A DNA stretch of 42,028 nt, from assembly GCA_026982315.1 (NCBI GenBank), contig JALSHI010000065.1, positions 1 through 42,028 of the forward strand. The letters are read 5' to 3'. Made by a program: the position numbers and the translations under genes. The notes beneath the pieces are model-generated. The model was not told the origin of the DNA. It worked only from the letters and a program-made list of their open reading frames with translations, and made no database searches. Every line of letters starts with the position of its first letter. Position 1 is the stretch's first letter. Source of the stretch: Lysobacterales bacterium. Lineage in GTDB: Bacteria > Pseudomonadota > Gammaproteobacteria > Xanthomonadales > Marinicellaceae. Positions 26,529 through 37,352 of the stretch are shown here, piece by piece.

Positions 26529-27566
26529 ATGTCCCAGAATGCAAAGCCTCAACAATCACCTGACAATGCGCCTTTGTCAACAGCCGAGACGCGTGCTGAC
26601 ACCGCCATTCCTGCAGATAGCCACTGGCGCGCTGTACTCCGGCAACAGGTCAGGATTGATGCGGGTCAGTGGCCTGCTGTTCACAACCACCCGGATTATG
26701 ATGCCCGCGCCGAGCAACTGTTCGCCCTGAGAGCGCCCAGGTCTTTCCTGGAGCATGCACATCCGGCGTTGCTTGGACAAGTCCTGCCACACAAACAGGA
26801 GCTGGTAGACACCAGCGGCGCCGCTGATCCGGTGGGTGATGCTGACTCCACGGTCGCCCCCGGCGTTATTCACAAATACCAGGGACGTGTTTTACTGATC
26901 GCCAATGGCCTGTGCGCCATTAACTGCCGGTACTGTTTTCGCCGCCACTTTCCCTATGCCAAGCAATATGCCAGTCACAACAACTGGCATCAGGCCATCA
27001 CATACTTGCGCGCACAAACAGATGTTCACGAAGTCATTCTCAGCGGTGGTGATCCACTCACTTTGTCCACCAAACAATTACGCGCTTTGACACAGCAACT
27101 GGAACAGCTACCCCATATCAGCACACTCCGTATTCACAGCCGGGTGCCGGTGGTTTTGCCCGAGCGCATCAATGCCAATCTGCTTCAGTGGCTTCAGGCG
27201 CTTCCCCTGAACAAAGTCCTGGTGATTCACGCCAACCACGCGGGCGAATTCCAGCCTGTTCACCCCAAAATTTTCCAGCAGCTGCGCATGGCCGGAGTCA
27301 CCCTGCTCAACCAGAGCGTGCTGCTAAAAGGCATCAATGACACCACGGAAGACCTGAGCACATTGTCCCGCACACTCTTTGATCTGGGTATCCTGCCTTA
27401 CTACCTGCACCAACTGGATCGCGTCACCGGCGCGGCGCATTTTGCGGTGGACGATGAAGTTGCCGTACAACTGCACCAGGAACTACAAAATGCCTTGCCT
27501 GGTTACCTGGTGCCCAGGCTGGTTCGGGAAATTCCGCAAAGACCGGCAAAAACCTTGCTTTTTTAA
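26529..27566 (+). CDS. epmB: EF-P beta-lysine aminomutase EpmB (radical SAM)
   Basis: EpmB (YjeK) converts (S)-alpha-lysine to (R)-beta-lysine, the substrate EpmA loads on EF-P. It is a lysine 2,3-aminomutase relative. The 345-residue protein (342 in E. coli) carries the radical-SAM cysteines C129, C133 and C136 (CAINCRYC), and ILSGGDPLTL and HANHAGEF, where PLP and substrate bind. YYLHQLDRVTGAAHF is also typical. The PLP lysine is expected near the C-terminus and is not pinned here. The ATG at 26529 is preferred over a TTG at 26502, which would add nine residues without a ribosome binding site. Divergence from efp-epmA completes the modification set. Confidence 0.94.
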   Translation: MSQNAKPQQSPDNAPLSTAETRADTAIPADSHWRAVLRQQVRIDAGQWPAVHNHPDYDARAEQLFALRAPRSFLEHAHPALLGQVLPHKQELVDTSGAADPVGDADSTVAPGVIHKYQGRVLLIANGLCAINCRYCFRRHFPYAKQYASHNNWHQAITYLRAQTDVHEVILSGGDPLTLSTKQLRALTQQLEQLPHISTLRIHSRVPVVLPERINANLLQWLQALPLNKVLVIHANHAGEFQPVHPKIFQQLRMAGVTLLNQSVLLKGINDTTEDLSTLSRTLFDLGILPYYLHQLDRVTGAAHFAVDDEVAVQLHQELQNALPGYLVPRLVREIPQRPAKTLLF

Positions 27567-27686
27567 TTTTGTTTGACTACATTCAGACAAGCCTTGAAAT
27601 CTGTAAATTTGTGACCAATTTGGCGAACAAAAAACAACCAGGCAGGTACACTTTCCCCTATTCAGCGGCTCGCACAGGAGAACCTT

Positions 27687-29747
27687 TTGCGCACAGATAA
27701 CACCACCCACCTACTCATTGTGCACGAATCGGAAGAAGATGCCGAGCGCATTTTATCCATCCTGAGAAACGCCCAGATCGCCGTTCGGCCCACCCGGGTC
27801 ACCGACGAAGAACAGTTGGCCAATGTGCTGGAGCGTCAACGGTTTGACCTGGTTTTATGCCAGGACCAGCAAGAAAGCCTGCCCCTGACACGCGTCATCG
27901 AGGAAATCGAACGCAGCGGCAAGGATATCCCGGTTATCGCTTTGCTGGACAGCTTTGATGAGGAGCGCATCAACCAGGCCATTGAAGCCGGCGCCAGCAA
28001 CATCTGTAATGGCAACCTGTCCGAGCACCTTCGGCATATCATCCGCAGGGAAAAGAAAACCCTCGAAGAACGCCGCCGCTTGCGTTTTCTTGAGTCGGAA
28101 CTGCACGAAGCCGAAAAACGCACTTCGGCTCTGCTGGAGAATTCCAAGGATGCCATTGCCTATGTGCATGACGGCATGCACGTCTATGCCAACAAAGCCT
28201 ATCAGGAATTATTTGGCTATGACGACCCGGAAGAGCTGGAAGTGACCCCCTTTCTGAATCTGGTCAGCAAGTCTCACGTCCCGGAAACCAAAAAACTGCT
28301 CAAACAAATCAGCAAGAATATCCTGCCGAAATCGGATTTATCCTTTACCTTCCAAAATGCCCGCGGCGAGGAGTTTAAGGCTGACGTCACGATTCAACGG
28401 GCCACAGTGGATGGCGAGCCCTGCGCCCAGTTCATGATTCGCCCGCCTGCGGTCAATCCGGAAGCCGAAAAGCAATTGCAGGAACTCAAGCACAAGGACA
28501 TTGTGACCGGCTTTTACAACCGCCGCCACTTCAACGAGCAGCTAAAAGACCAAATTGCCAACGCGCGCGCCGGAAAGCCTGGCGCTTCTCTGGCCATATT
28601 GCAGCTCGACAAGGAAGATGACCTGGAAAAACAACTGGGTAAAACCGGTGTGGATTTACTCATGGCCAGTCTGGCTGAATACCTGCGAGACAAATTGCCG
28701 GATAACGCCACACCGGTGCGCTATAGTGATACCAGCTTTATCATCTCGGCACCGATAAAAATCGAGGCCATGGCCAAGCACATGGAAAACATTGTGCGAG
28801 ATGTCAGTGAACAGATTTTTGAAGCCGGTGACGATTCCATTTCGACAACGATCAGTGTCGGCGTGACTCAACTGGTAGAACGCACCGATAGCGCCAAGGA
28901 TGTCATGAAAAACCTGCACGCCCAGGTCGCTTCGGCCCAACAAACCGGTGGCAACCGGGTATGCGTTTTTGATCCGGCCGAAGAAGAAAAAAGAATTCGG
29001 GCAGAAAACCAGCAATGGATTGACCTCATTGAAACTGGCCTGCAGAACGATCAGTTCGTTTTGCATTACCAGCCTGTCGTCCATCTGCACGGTAACACCG
29101 GCATTGAACATTATGAATCGCTTGTCCGCCTGAAAGATGGCGACAAACTGGTCTACCCGGGCGAGTTTCTTCCCATTGCCAACCGCCACGGCTACATGCC
29201 AAAAATCGACAAGTGGATCACCCGGAGAGTGCTGGACGAAATCAAGAAATATCCGCAAAAAGCCAATATATTCCTCAAGCTTTCCCCCACCAGCTATGAG
29301 GATATCAGCTTTCCGGCCTGGTTGGCCAATGAACTGAAACAGCGTAATATGAGTGGCGAACACCTGATATTGCAAATCCCTGAAAGTGAGCTGGTGACCC
29401 GCTCGGCCAAGGTTAAACCGGTCATTTCGGCATTAAAAAACCTGCATTGCAAATTTGCCGTGGAAAAATTTGGTTCCGGCCTGAACTCCTTTATGCTGCT
29501 GAAACACTATCCCATCGATTTACTCAAGTTTGATCCCAGCTTCATGGAAAACCTGGCCGAAGACGAAGACAACCAGAAGCAAATTATGGAAATGACCGAA
29601 AAAGCCCATGCCCAGGGCAAACAAGTGGTCTGCGAACAGGTAGAAGATCACCTGAGCATGACCGTATTGTGGAAAAGCAAGGTCAATTTCGTCCAGGGAA
29701 ACTTTATCTCGCCCCCCAATGAAACCCTGGTCATGCCGGATCTGTAA
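27687..29747 (+). CDS. fimX: FimX-like c-di-GMP effector (REC-PAS-GGDEF-EAL, degenerate)
   Basis: A 686-residue cytoplasmic protein with the architecture and length of FimX, the c-di-GMP receptor that controls type IV pilus assembly through PilZ and PilB. Order: REC-like domain (about 8-125), PAS (about 135-260), GGDEF-like (about 275-430) and EAL-like (about 445-680). All catalytic signatures are broken. The REC phospho-acceptor position is Q59 (CQD). The GGDEF motif reads SDTSF at 347-351 and EAL reads ESL at 477-479. The INVS asparagine is lysine (LKLS), and DDFG reads EKFG. So it should bind, not make or cleave, c-di-GMP. Translation starts at TTG 27687 with AGGAG seven bases before it. 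No pilus gene is adjacent, so the pilus role is inferred. Confidence 0.82.
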   Translation: MRTDNTTHLLIVHESEEDAERILSILRNAQIAVRPTRVTDEEQLANVLERQRFDLVLCQDQQESLPLTRVIEEIERSGKDIPVIALLDSFDEERINQAIEAGASNICNGNLSEHLRHIIRREKKTLEERRRLRFLESELHEAEKRTSALLENSKDAIAYVHDGMHVYANKAYQELFGYDDPEELEVTPFLNLVSKSHVPETKKLLKQISKNILPKSDLSFTFQNARGEEFKADVTIQRATVDGEPCAQFMIRPPAVNPEAEKQLQELKHKDIVTGFYNRRHFNEQLKDQIANARAGKPGASLAILQLDKEDDLEKQLGKTGVDLLMASLAEYLRDKLPDNATPVRYSDTSFIISAPIKIEAMAKHMENIVRDVSEQIFEAGDDSISTTISVGVTQLVERTDSAKDVMKNLHAQVASAQQTGGNRVCVFDPAEEEKRIRAENQQWIDLIETGLQNDQFVLHYQPVVHLHGNTGIEHYESLVRLKDGDKLVYPGEFLPIANRHGYMPKIDKWITRRVLDEIKKYPQKANIFLKLSPTSYEDISFPAWLANELKQRNMSGEHLILQIPESELVTRSAKVKPVISALKNLHCKFAVEKFGSGLNSFMLLKHYPIDLLKFDPSFMENLAEDEDNQKQIMEMTEKAHAQGKQVVCEQVEDHLSMTVLWKSKVNFVQGNFISPPNETLVMPDL

Positions 29748-29792
29748 GCTCAAGCCTTCAGCCGGGTCATACCTGCTGTCGGGGCCAAGGCC

Positions 29793-30725
29793 ATGAAGCA
29801 AAAAGATTGCACACCGGTGTCTTCACCGCGTCAGGACAATTATGTGGGCCGTTTCGCGCCTTCCCCCAGTGGCCCGCTCCATTTTGGCTCACTGGTCGCC
29901 GCCGTGGCCAGCTACTGCGATGCCCGGGCCCACAATGGCCGCTGGCTGGTGCGCATGGAAGACATCGACCAGCCCCGCTGCATGCCCGGCGCCGATCGCA
30001 TCATTATCAACACACTAAAACGCTTCGGCTTTATTTTTGACGAGCCGGTTTTATACCAAAGCTATGCCGAACGCCAGCGCGCCTATACCCGCGCCCTGGA
30101 GCGTTTGCAAAGCCAAAACCGGCTCTTTTACTGCACCTGCACCCGCAAGCAGATCAAACCATTTCCGCTTTATCCGGGCACGTGCCGCCAACAACGGCAA
30201 CCACCCAATGGAGAATACGCCATCCGCATACAGGTGCCACATGAGGTTTTCGGCCTTAAGGATCGCATCCAGGGACCTTATCAACAAAACCTTGCGACCG
30301 ACTGTGGCGATTTTATCGTATTCCGCAAGAACGGTTATTTTGCCTACCAACTGGCCGTGGTGGTTGATGATGCCGAGCAGGGAGTGACCGATATCGTTCG
30401 GGGTATTGATATCCTTGACTCAACGCCCAGACAACTGTTCTTGCAGCGCCAGCTAGGCTTAACCACGCCACGCTACGCCCATATTCCGGTTGTGGTTGAC
30501 GCCAATGGCCACAAATTGAGCAAACAGACCTTTGCCAAAGACATCTCCCGTGAAGATCCGCACACACTGATTCGCTTCGCCCTCTCAGCCCTGGGACAAC
30601 AAACGCCTCCCCGGCACACATCCTTGAGTGCCCTGTGGCAATGGGCCATTGATCACTGGGATATTCAACGCATTCGGGGCGCTGTGGTAAAGCAAGACGC
30701 CCTGAATGCGTCCAGTCCGCTCTGA
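29793..30725 (+). CDS. gluQ: Glutamyl-Q tRNA(Asp) synthetase
   Basis: GluQ-RS activates glutamate and attaches it to queuosine at position 34 of tRNA-Asp, a modification and not an aminoacylation of the 3' end. The 310-residue protein (308 in E. coli) is a GluRS catalytic core without the anticodon-binding domain. The HIGH-type motif is PSPSGPLHFGSL and the KMSKS-type motif is HKLSKQTFAK. The zinc site fits C-T-C in FYCTCTRKQI plus Y and C in YPGTC. GIDILDSTPRQLFL is a further family block. In several gammaproteobacteria gluQ follows dksA; here it follows the FimX-like gene by 45 bases and precedes mfd. Confidence 0.95.
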   Translation: MKQKDCTPVSSPRQDNYVGRFAPSPSGPLHFGSLVAAVASYCDARAHNGRWLVRMEDIDQPRCMPGADRIIINTLKRFGFIFDEPVLYQSYAERQRAYTRALERLQSQNRLFYCTCTRKQIKPFPLYPGTCRQQRQPPNGEYAIRIQVPHEVFGLKDRIQGPYQQNLATDCGDFIVFRKNGYFAYQLAVVVDDAEQGVTDIVRGIDILDSTPRQLFLQRQLGLTTPRYAHIPVVVDANGHKLSKQTFAKDISREDPHTLIRFALSALGQQTPPRHTSLSALWQWAIDHWDIQRIRGAVVKQDALNASSPL

Positions 30726-30859
30726 GGCAATCCGCGCAGCCCGCCTCATGGCCATGATGCAGCCGCGGTTTTCCTCATGCACCACCGTGGCGCACTGGTC
30801 ATCCATAACACTCAGCCCCACCACGATTACACCTGTTTTCAATCCCAAAAACCGTCCTG

Positions 30860-30868
30860 TGCTAAAAT
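30860..30868 (+). promoter_or_regulatory. Candidate extended -10 upstream of mfd
   Basis: TGCTAAAAT lies 32 bases before the TTG at 30901. It has no clear -35. The same TGNTAAAAT form occurs before xseB (1243) and the acyl-CoA ligase gene (12117), suggesting a local promoter style. Confidence 0.4.
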
Positions 30869-30900
30869 GCCGCCCCCGTTAAAACACATGTTGCTGTCCA

Positions 30901-33900
30901 TTGACTGATGCCATTACCACCCTTAATACCATGTTGCTGACCCCCCCGATTCCAGAGCCATCCTGTCGTTTGAAATGGAGCCAGTTATACGGATTCGCAC
31001 AACCACTGGCTGTGGCCGAAGCCGCCCAGAAGCACAACGGGCTGACCGTGGTCGTGACCGAAAGCAGTCACGACGCCACGGTGTTTGAAGAGGAACTGAA
31101 TCACTGCCTCAAAAACAGCCATGGGCAGTCTGACGTTCCTGTTTTGCATTTTCCAGCCTGGGACACACTGCCTTATGATGTGTTTTCTCCCCACCCGGAC
31201 ATTGCTTCCCAACGGCTGGCCTTTCTGTATCAGGTTTCGCTGAAACCACGACATGGCGTGGTTATCATTCCTGCGGCCAACCTGATGCAGCGCCTGCCCC
31301 CGGCAGAATACGTTCTGAGTCGCTCTCTGGTATTAAAAGTTGGCGATCATTTTGACCTGCAAAGCCAGCGATTACGGCTGGAAACCAATGGTTATCTACA
31401 CGTCAACGAGGTTTCCCAACCTGGTGAATACGCGGTTCGCGGCGGTGTCGTGGATATTTTTCCCACGGGCAGCGACCAGGCCTGTCGCATTGAATTGTTT
31501 GACGATGAAGTGGAGTCCATACGCCTGTTTGATGCAGAAACCCAGCGTTCTATACGCCCGGTGGAAGCCATCAAAATTTTACCCGGACGCGAATACCCAT
31601 TTGACAAATCCGCCCGTGACCATTTCCTGCAAGCCTTTCGCGACCGTTTCGACGTCGACACGCGAAAATCACCCATCTACCAGGACGTCCGCAAAGGCGT
31701 GCGTTTTTCAGGCATTGAGCAGTATTTACCGATGTTTTTTGACAAAACCGCCACGCTGTTTGATTTTTTACCCACCGAAACACTGTTCATTCATCAGGGA
31801 AACACAGTCAACACGCTGGCCACCTTGTACAAACAAATACAGGCGCGTTATGAGCAACGCAAACACGATTTGCAACGCCCTGTTCTGGCCCCGGCGGATT
31901 TGTATCTGGATCAGGACACTATCTCTGCGGCACTAAACGCCCATGCCCAGATTGAGATTGACAGCGGCCACAGGAAGACAGGCGTTGAGGACACGCCAAC
32001 ATACCCATTCAATACACACCAGCCGCCACGCTATGACCAGTCCCGGCACGGATCACTGGGAACCTTTCTGCAACAGCACAAAGCCCGTATGTTTATTGCC
32101 GCAGACTCACCCGGGCGGCAGGAAGTTATTCGCAACCTGCTCCAGAAAGAAGGGTTGAACGCGCCTATTGCCGACTGTTTTCAGGATTTTCAGCAGGCCG
32201 ACGCCCCAATTATGGTGACCATTGCGCCACTGGAAAACGGTTGCTGGCTGAAATCGCACAACATACTGGTTTTTGATGAGAATAGTCTGTTTGGACGCCG
32301 GGCCAACCGGCGCACACGGCAGCGGCGATTCAAAGCCAGCGCCGAAGATGTCATCAGCAACCTGACCGACCTTCATCCAGGCGCGCCCGTGGTTCATATC
32401 GATCATGGCATTGGCCGCTATCGCGGGCTGGAAAAGCTCGACTACGAAGGCGAAGCCGAATACCTGGTCATTGAATATGCCGGTGGTGACAAACTGTTTG
32501 TGCCCGTGGCCTCCCTGCATCTGGTGTCACGCTATACCGGCGCCAGCGAAGAGAATGCGCCCTGGCACAGCATGGGCAGCGACCGCTGGAAGAAAACCCG
32601 GGAAAAGGCCGCCCGGGCCGTGCGCGATGTGGCGGCGGAATTATTGGACCTGCATGCCAAGCGCGCCGCCAGGCCCGGCCAGCGGATTAACCTGGATGAA
32701 AACGATTACCTGCAATTTTGCCAGGGCTTTCCGTTTGAAGAAACCGAAGACCAGGCTAAAGCCATTGCCCAGGTTTTGAAAGACCTGCAATCGCCACACA
32801 GTATGGATCGTGTGATTTGCGGCGATGTGGGCTTTGGCAAAACCGAAGTGGCCTTAAGGGCCGCCTTTGCCGTGGCCAATGCCGGCAAACAGGTGGCCTT
32901 GCTGGTTCCCACCACCTTGCTGGCCCAGCAGCATTACGACAACTTCCTCGACCGTTTTGCCGCCTTTCCGTTCCGGATTGAACTATTGTCCCGCTTTGTC
33001 AGCAAAAAACAAACGGACAAAACCCTGCAGGGCATAGCCGATGGCACTGTCGATATTGTGATTGGCACACACAAATTACTGCAAAAGGACATCCGTTTCA
33101 AAAATCTCGGCCTGGTAATTATTGACGAAGAGCACCGCTTTGGCGTGCGCCAAAAAGAAAAACTGAAAAAACTGCGGGCTGAGGTGGACATTCTCACATT
33201 GACTGCAACGCCCATTCCCAGAACCCTCAATACCGCCTTGTCCGGCTTGCGCGAATTGTCCATTATGACCACCCCGCCCAAGGCCAGACTTTCGGTCAAA
33301 ACCCAGGTGCTGGAGTGGGATAACAGCATTATTCGCGAGGCCTGCCAGCGGGAAATCCAGCGCGGCGGACAAGTCTATTTTCTGCATAACGATGTCCAGA
33401 CCATCGAGCAAATGGCCGAAACCATTCAACGCCTGAACCCGGAAGCCCGGGTGCGCGTGGCTCACGGACAAATGAATGAGCATGAGTTGCAGCAGGTGAT
33501 GCTGGATTTTCACAAACAGCGTTTCAATATCCTGGTGTGCACCACCATTATCGAAAGCGGCATCGACATTCCCAATGCCAACACCATTATCATCAACCGG
33601 GCCGACAAGCTGGGCCTGGCACAATTGCACCAATTACGCGGACGGGTGGGACGCTCCCATCACAAAGCCTTCGCCTACTTGCTTATCCCGGGAAAGAACA
33701 GCATTAGCAAAGACGCGAGAAAACGCCTGGAAGCCATTGAATCTCTTGAAGAATTGGGTTCTGGATTTACCCTGGCCACGCACGATCTGGAAATCCGCGG
33801 CGCCGGTGAACTGCTGGGTGACGAACAAAGCGGCCAGATTCATGCCATTGGCTTTAGCCTTTACTGCGAGCTCCTGGAAAGAGCGGTCAATGCGCTGAAA

Positions 33901-34392
33901 AATGGCGAGGAAATCGATACTCTCGAGGCTGACAAGCACCACATCGAAGTGGATTTGAATATACCGGCGCTCATCCCTGATGACTACATACCGGATGTCT
34001 TTACCCGCCTGCAGTTTTACAAAAAGCTGAATAGCGCCCAGAATCAAGAAGCCCTGGACCACATCCGGGCTGAGCTCATTGACCGCTTTGGCCTGCTGCC
34101 TGATGCCAGCAAGAACCTGTTTGAGATCATGCGATTAAAAACCCAAGCCGGGCCGCTGGGCATCCAGTCCATCCACATGGACGCCGAAGGCGGCAGCATC
34201 CGCTTTGGCGACAATCTGCCCTTTGCCCCGGAGCGGCTAATTACCCTGATACAAAATCAGCCCCAACGCTACCGGCCTGCACCCAATAACGGCCTGAAGA
34301 TTCATGGCGATTTCAGTCAGCCCGCCGACCGCATCACCGCAGTGGATGAGTTGCTAATATGGTTGAAACAAGCAGATGGTACACCCACTTAA
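30901..34392 (+). CDS. mfd: Transcription-repair coupling factor Mfd
   Basis: Mfd is a large DNA translocase that removes RNA polymerase stalled at lesions and recruits UvrA for nucleotide excision repair. The 1163-residue protein (1148 in E. coli) has the UvrB-homology region, then the RNA-polymerase-interacting region around LHPGAPVVHIDHGIGRYRGLEKL. The translocase follows, with Walker A GDVGFGKT at 641-648 and the Walker B box DEEH at 742-745. TATPIPRTLN and HQLRGRVGRS are helicase motifs, and the TRCF C-terminal domain ends the protein. The start is uncertain: TTG at 30901 fits the upstream promoter, whereas ATG at 30931 would drop ten residues; neither has a clear ribosome binding site. 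Confidence 0.97.
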   Translation: MTDAITTLNTMLLTPPIPEPSCRLKWSQLYGFAQPLAVAEAAQKHNGLTVVVTESSHDATVFEEELNHCLKNSHGQSDVPVLHFPAWDTLPYDVFSPHPDIASQRLAFLYQVSLKPRHGVVIIPAANLMQRLPPAEYVLSRSLVLKVGDHFDLQSQRLRLETNGYLHVNEVSQPGEYAVRGGVVDIFPTGSDQACRIELFDDEVESIRLFDAETQRSIRPVEAIKILPGREYPFDKSARDHFLQAFRDRFDVDTRKSPIYQDVRKGVRFSGIEQYLPMFFDKTATLFDFLPTETLFIHQGNTVNTLATLYKQIQARYEQRKHDLQRPVLAPADLYLDQDTISAALNAHAQIEIDSGHRKTGVEDTPTYPFNTHQPPRYDQSRHGSLGTFLQQHKARMFIAADSPGRQEVIRNLLQKEGLNAPIADCFQDFQQADAPIMVTIAPLENGCWLKSHNILVFDENSLFGRRANRRTRQRRFKASAEDVISNLTDLHPGAPVVHIDHGIGRYRGLEKLDYEGEAEYLVIEYAGGDKLFVPVASLHLVSRYTGASEENAPWHSMGSDRWKKTREKAARAVRDVAAELLDLHAKRAARPGQRINLDENDYLQFCQGFPFEETEDQAKAIAQVLKDLQSPHSMDRVICGDVGFGKTEVALRAAFAVANAGKQVALLVPTTLLAQQHYDNFLDRFAAFPFRIELLSRFVSKKQTDKTLQGIADGTVDIVIGTHKLLQKDIRFKNLGLVIIDEEHRFGVRQKEKLKKLRAEVDILTLTATPIPRTLNTALSGLRELSIMTTPPKARLSVKTQVLEWDNSIIREACQREIQRGGQVYFLHNDVQTIEQMAETIQRLNPEARVRVAHGQMNEHELQQVMLDFHKQRFNILVCTTIIESGIDIPNANTIIINRADKLGLAQLHQLRGRVGRSHHKAFAYLLIPGKNSISKDARKRLEAIESLEELGSGFTLATHDLEIRGAGELLGDEQSGQIHAIGFSLYCELLERAVNALKNGEEIDTLEADKHHIEVDLNIPALIPDDYIPDVFTRLQFYKKLNSAQNQEALDHIRAELIDRFGLLPDASKNLFEIMRLKTQAGPLGIQSIHMDAEGGSIRFGDNLPFAPERLITLIQNQPQRYRPAPNNGLKIHGDFSQPADRITAVDELLIWLKQADGTPT

Positions 34393-34493
34393 CCGCCTTT
34401 TTGTTTTTATCGGCTTTCTGCGCTACCATGCACAGGGAATGTATCCAAAGATATTGTTGCCTCGACAACCAAGCATGAGAAACCAGTAATCCT

Positions 34494-35408
34494 ATGGCTC
34501 ACACCGAAAAACACAGCCACACAAACCCATGCTGTGAGACCCCGAAAAAAGTGAAACCTCGAGTCATCTGCGCGGCTCTGCTAGCCCTGTGTGGCAGATT
34601 CCTGGTCGCATATGCCGAAGACATCCGCCTGCCCCACTATATCCCGTTGCAAAAACATGGCGCCTATGATGTAGAAGTGCTGGTCTTTTCCCGCGGAACC
34701 CATATCGCCACCGAACCTGTCGATAACATTCAGTGGCTAGACACCACAGGCGCCATTCAACTTCAGCAAAAACCCGCTGACTGGCCGGAATGGCGCTGGC
34801 CTTCCACCGACCCCAGCCAGCACGAAGACGAGCAACAGGCGGAAGACAACAACATACCCCCCTCACCTGAGCCACAAAAACCCCAGGTGTTGGTGGATTA
34901 CCAGCGTGATGACCTGTTTTTACAGAAAACGGCCAGCAAACTGGCCAACCAGCCAGGCTGGCGTGTCCTGCTTCACCGCAAATGGCGGTTGCAGCCCAGT
35001 GACTTCAAGCAGCCAGTGTATCTGGATGTGTCCACAACCATTCCCTTCCCGGCACAGCTCGGTGAGTCTTCCTCACCCGCTTCCGAGGTGAACCTGAGTT
35101 CGCATGTTGATACGGCGGTGACGGAAGATCCGCTGCCTGCAACTTCCCCTACCATCATGCCCGGCCTTTACGGCAAGCTGGCCTTTTCCAAAGGCCGCTA
35201 TTTGCATATTGACGCCCGTCTACAACGCATCACCACAGAGCCATACCCACAGGTGGCCACGTTGACAGAAAAACGCCGTGTCCACAGCAATGTATTACAA
35301 TATTTCGACCATCCAGATTTCGGCATACTGGTGCGAATAACGCCGATTGAGGAACCGCCTCAACCGTTACCGGCCGAGTCGAATCATCCTGAACAGCGAG
35401 GGTTATAG
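34494..35408 (+). CDS. csiV: CsiV-family exported protein
   Basis: A 304-residue protein of the CsiV family, known from Shewanella/Vibrio-type gammaproteobacteria as a peptidoglycan-related periplasmic protein. The family's opening block is present, YDVEVLVFSRG near residue 57, along with GLYGKLAFSKGRYLHIDARL and YFDHPDFGILVRITPIE near the C-terminus. An uncommonly long polar n-region (MAHTEKHSHTNPCCETPKKVKPR) precedes the hydrophobic signal segment VICAALLALCGRFLVAYA; a later start is possible but no better site is seen. A proline- and acid-rich linker (SQHEDEQQAEDNNIPPSPEPQKP) splits the domain. It sits after mfd, as in many gammaproteobacteria, and ends 2 bases before the YceI-like gene. 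Confidence 0.8.
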   Translation: MAHTEKHSHTNPCCETPKKVKPRVICAALLALCGRFLVAYAEDIRLPHYIPLQKHGAYDVEVLVFSRGTHIATEPVDNIQWLDTTGAIQLQQKPADWPEWRWPSTDPSQHEDEQQAEDNNIPPSPEPQKPQVLVDYQRDDLFLQKTASKLANQPGWRVLLHRKWRLQPSDFKQPVYLDVSTTIPFPAQLGESSSPASEVNLSSHVDTAVTEDPLPATSPTIMPGLYGKLAFSKGRYLHIDARLQRITTEPYPQVATLTEKRRVHSNVLQYFDHPDFGILVRITPIEEPPQPLPAESNHPEQRGL

Positions 35409-35410
35409 CC

Positions 35411-36037
35411 ATGCAGAGAAAAACCGTGTTACGTCTTGGCTGGCTTGGCGCCATAGCCATGCTCGCCATTTCCCTTTCTGCCTGTCAGCAACTGGCCAAG
35501 CCGATTAAAAACTGGCGTGTTGCCAGCAACGACAGCCGCATTTATCTGGTTACCACCAAGAAACTGCATGTGGCTGAGGTTATGCAGATAACGGGTTTAT
35601 CCGGGCACTACGATGGGCAGCGTTTTACCCTGAAAATCGACCTCAACCGCATTAACAGTGGCATCCCCGTGCGCGACGAACGCATGCGGAAGCACTTGTT
35701 TGAAACCGCTCAATACAACGAAGCCGTTTTACAGGCAGAACTTCCGCTTGCCAGCCTCAATGGCGGCAAGCACAGCGTCCAGTTCCAGTTAGCATTGCAT
35801 GGCAAACAACAACAATACCAAGCCCAGATTTGGGTGAGCCAGCTGCCAGACAACAAACGATTGATTTCATTGGCACAGCCGATTCTGATACGCGCCGAGG
35901 ATTTTGGCCTGAAAGCAGGCATTGATATGCTGGCTAAACTGGCCAAACTGGCCAATATCAGCTACACCGTGCCAGTGACTGCGGAAATTGTCCTGGAACC
36001 TGCCAAAATAGACTCAACAGGCTCCGAAAAAAAATAG
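35411..36037 (+). CDS. YceI-like lipoprotein
   Basis: A 208-residue predicted lipoprotein. Residues 1-25 are a type II signal peptide ending in the lipobox LSAC, so the mature protein would be anchored by the cysteine in a membrane facing the periplasm. The rest resembles the YceI lipocalin-like beta-barrel: a SRIYLVTTKKLHVAEV opening, FTLKIDLNRINSGIPVRDERMRKHLFET (the most typical block) and a later strand region with EDFGLKAG. YceI-fold proteins bind polyprenoid-type lipids; the ligand here is not known. It follows csiV almost without gap, so the pair is co-transcribed, and its stop lies one base from the convergent serS stop. Confidence 0.8.
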   Translation: MQRKTVLRLGWLGAIAMLAISLSACQQLAKPIKNWRVASNDSRIYLVTTKKLHVAEVMQITGLSGHYDGQRFTLKIDLNRINSGIPVRDERMRKHLFETAQYNEAVLQAELPLASLNGGKHSVQFQLALHGKQQQYQAQIWVSQLPDNKRLISLAQPILIRAEDFGLKAGIDMLAKLAKLANISYTVPVTAEIVLEPAKIDSTGSEKK

Positions 36038-36038
36038 C

Positions 36039-37316
<1,278 letters not shown>

Positions 37317-37352
37317 TCAGCCATTCAAAGAGGTTGCACATTTTACCGCCTG

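Noticed and set aside
27541-27570. Terminator at the end of epmB (T-run at 27559-27564)
   Set aside because: Only a 4-bp stem precedes the T-run and it overlaps the stop codon; too weak to call.
28656-29375. 239-residue open frame antisense to the FimX-like gene
   Set aside because: It is fully contained in a well-supported gene and matches no known family; it is a shadow frame.
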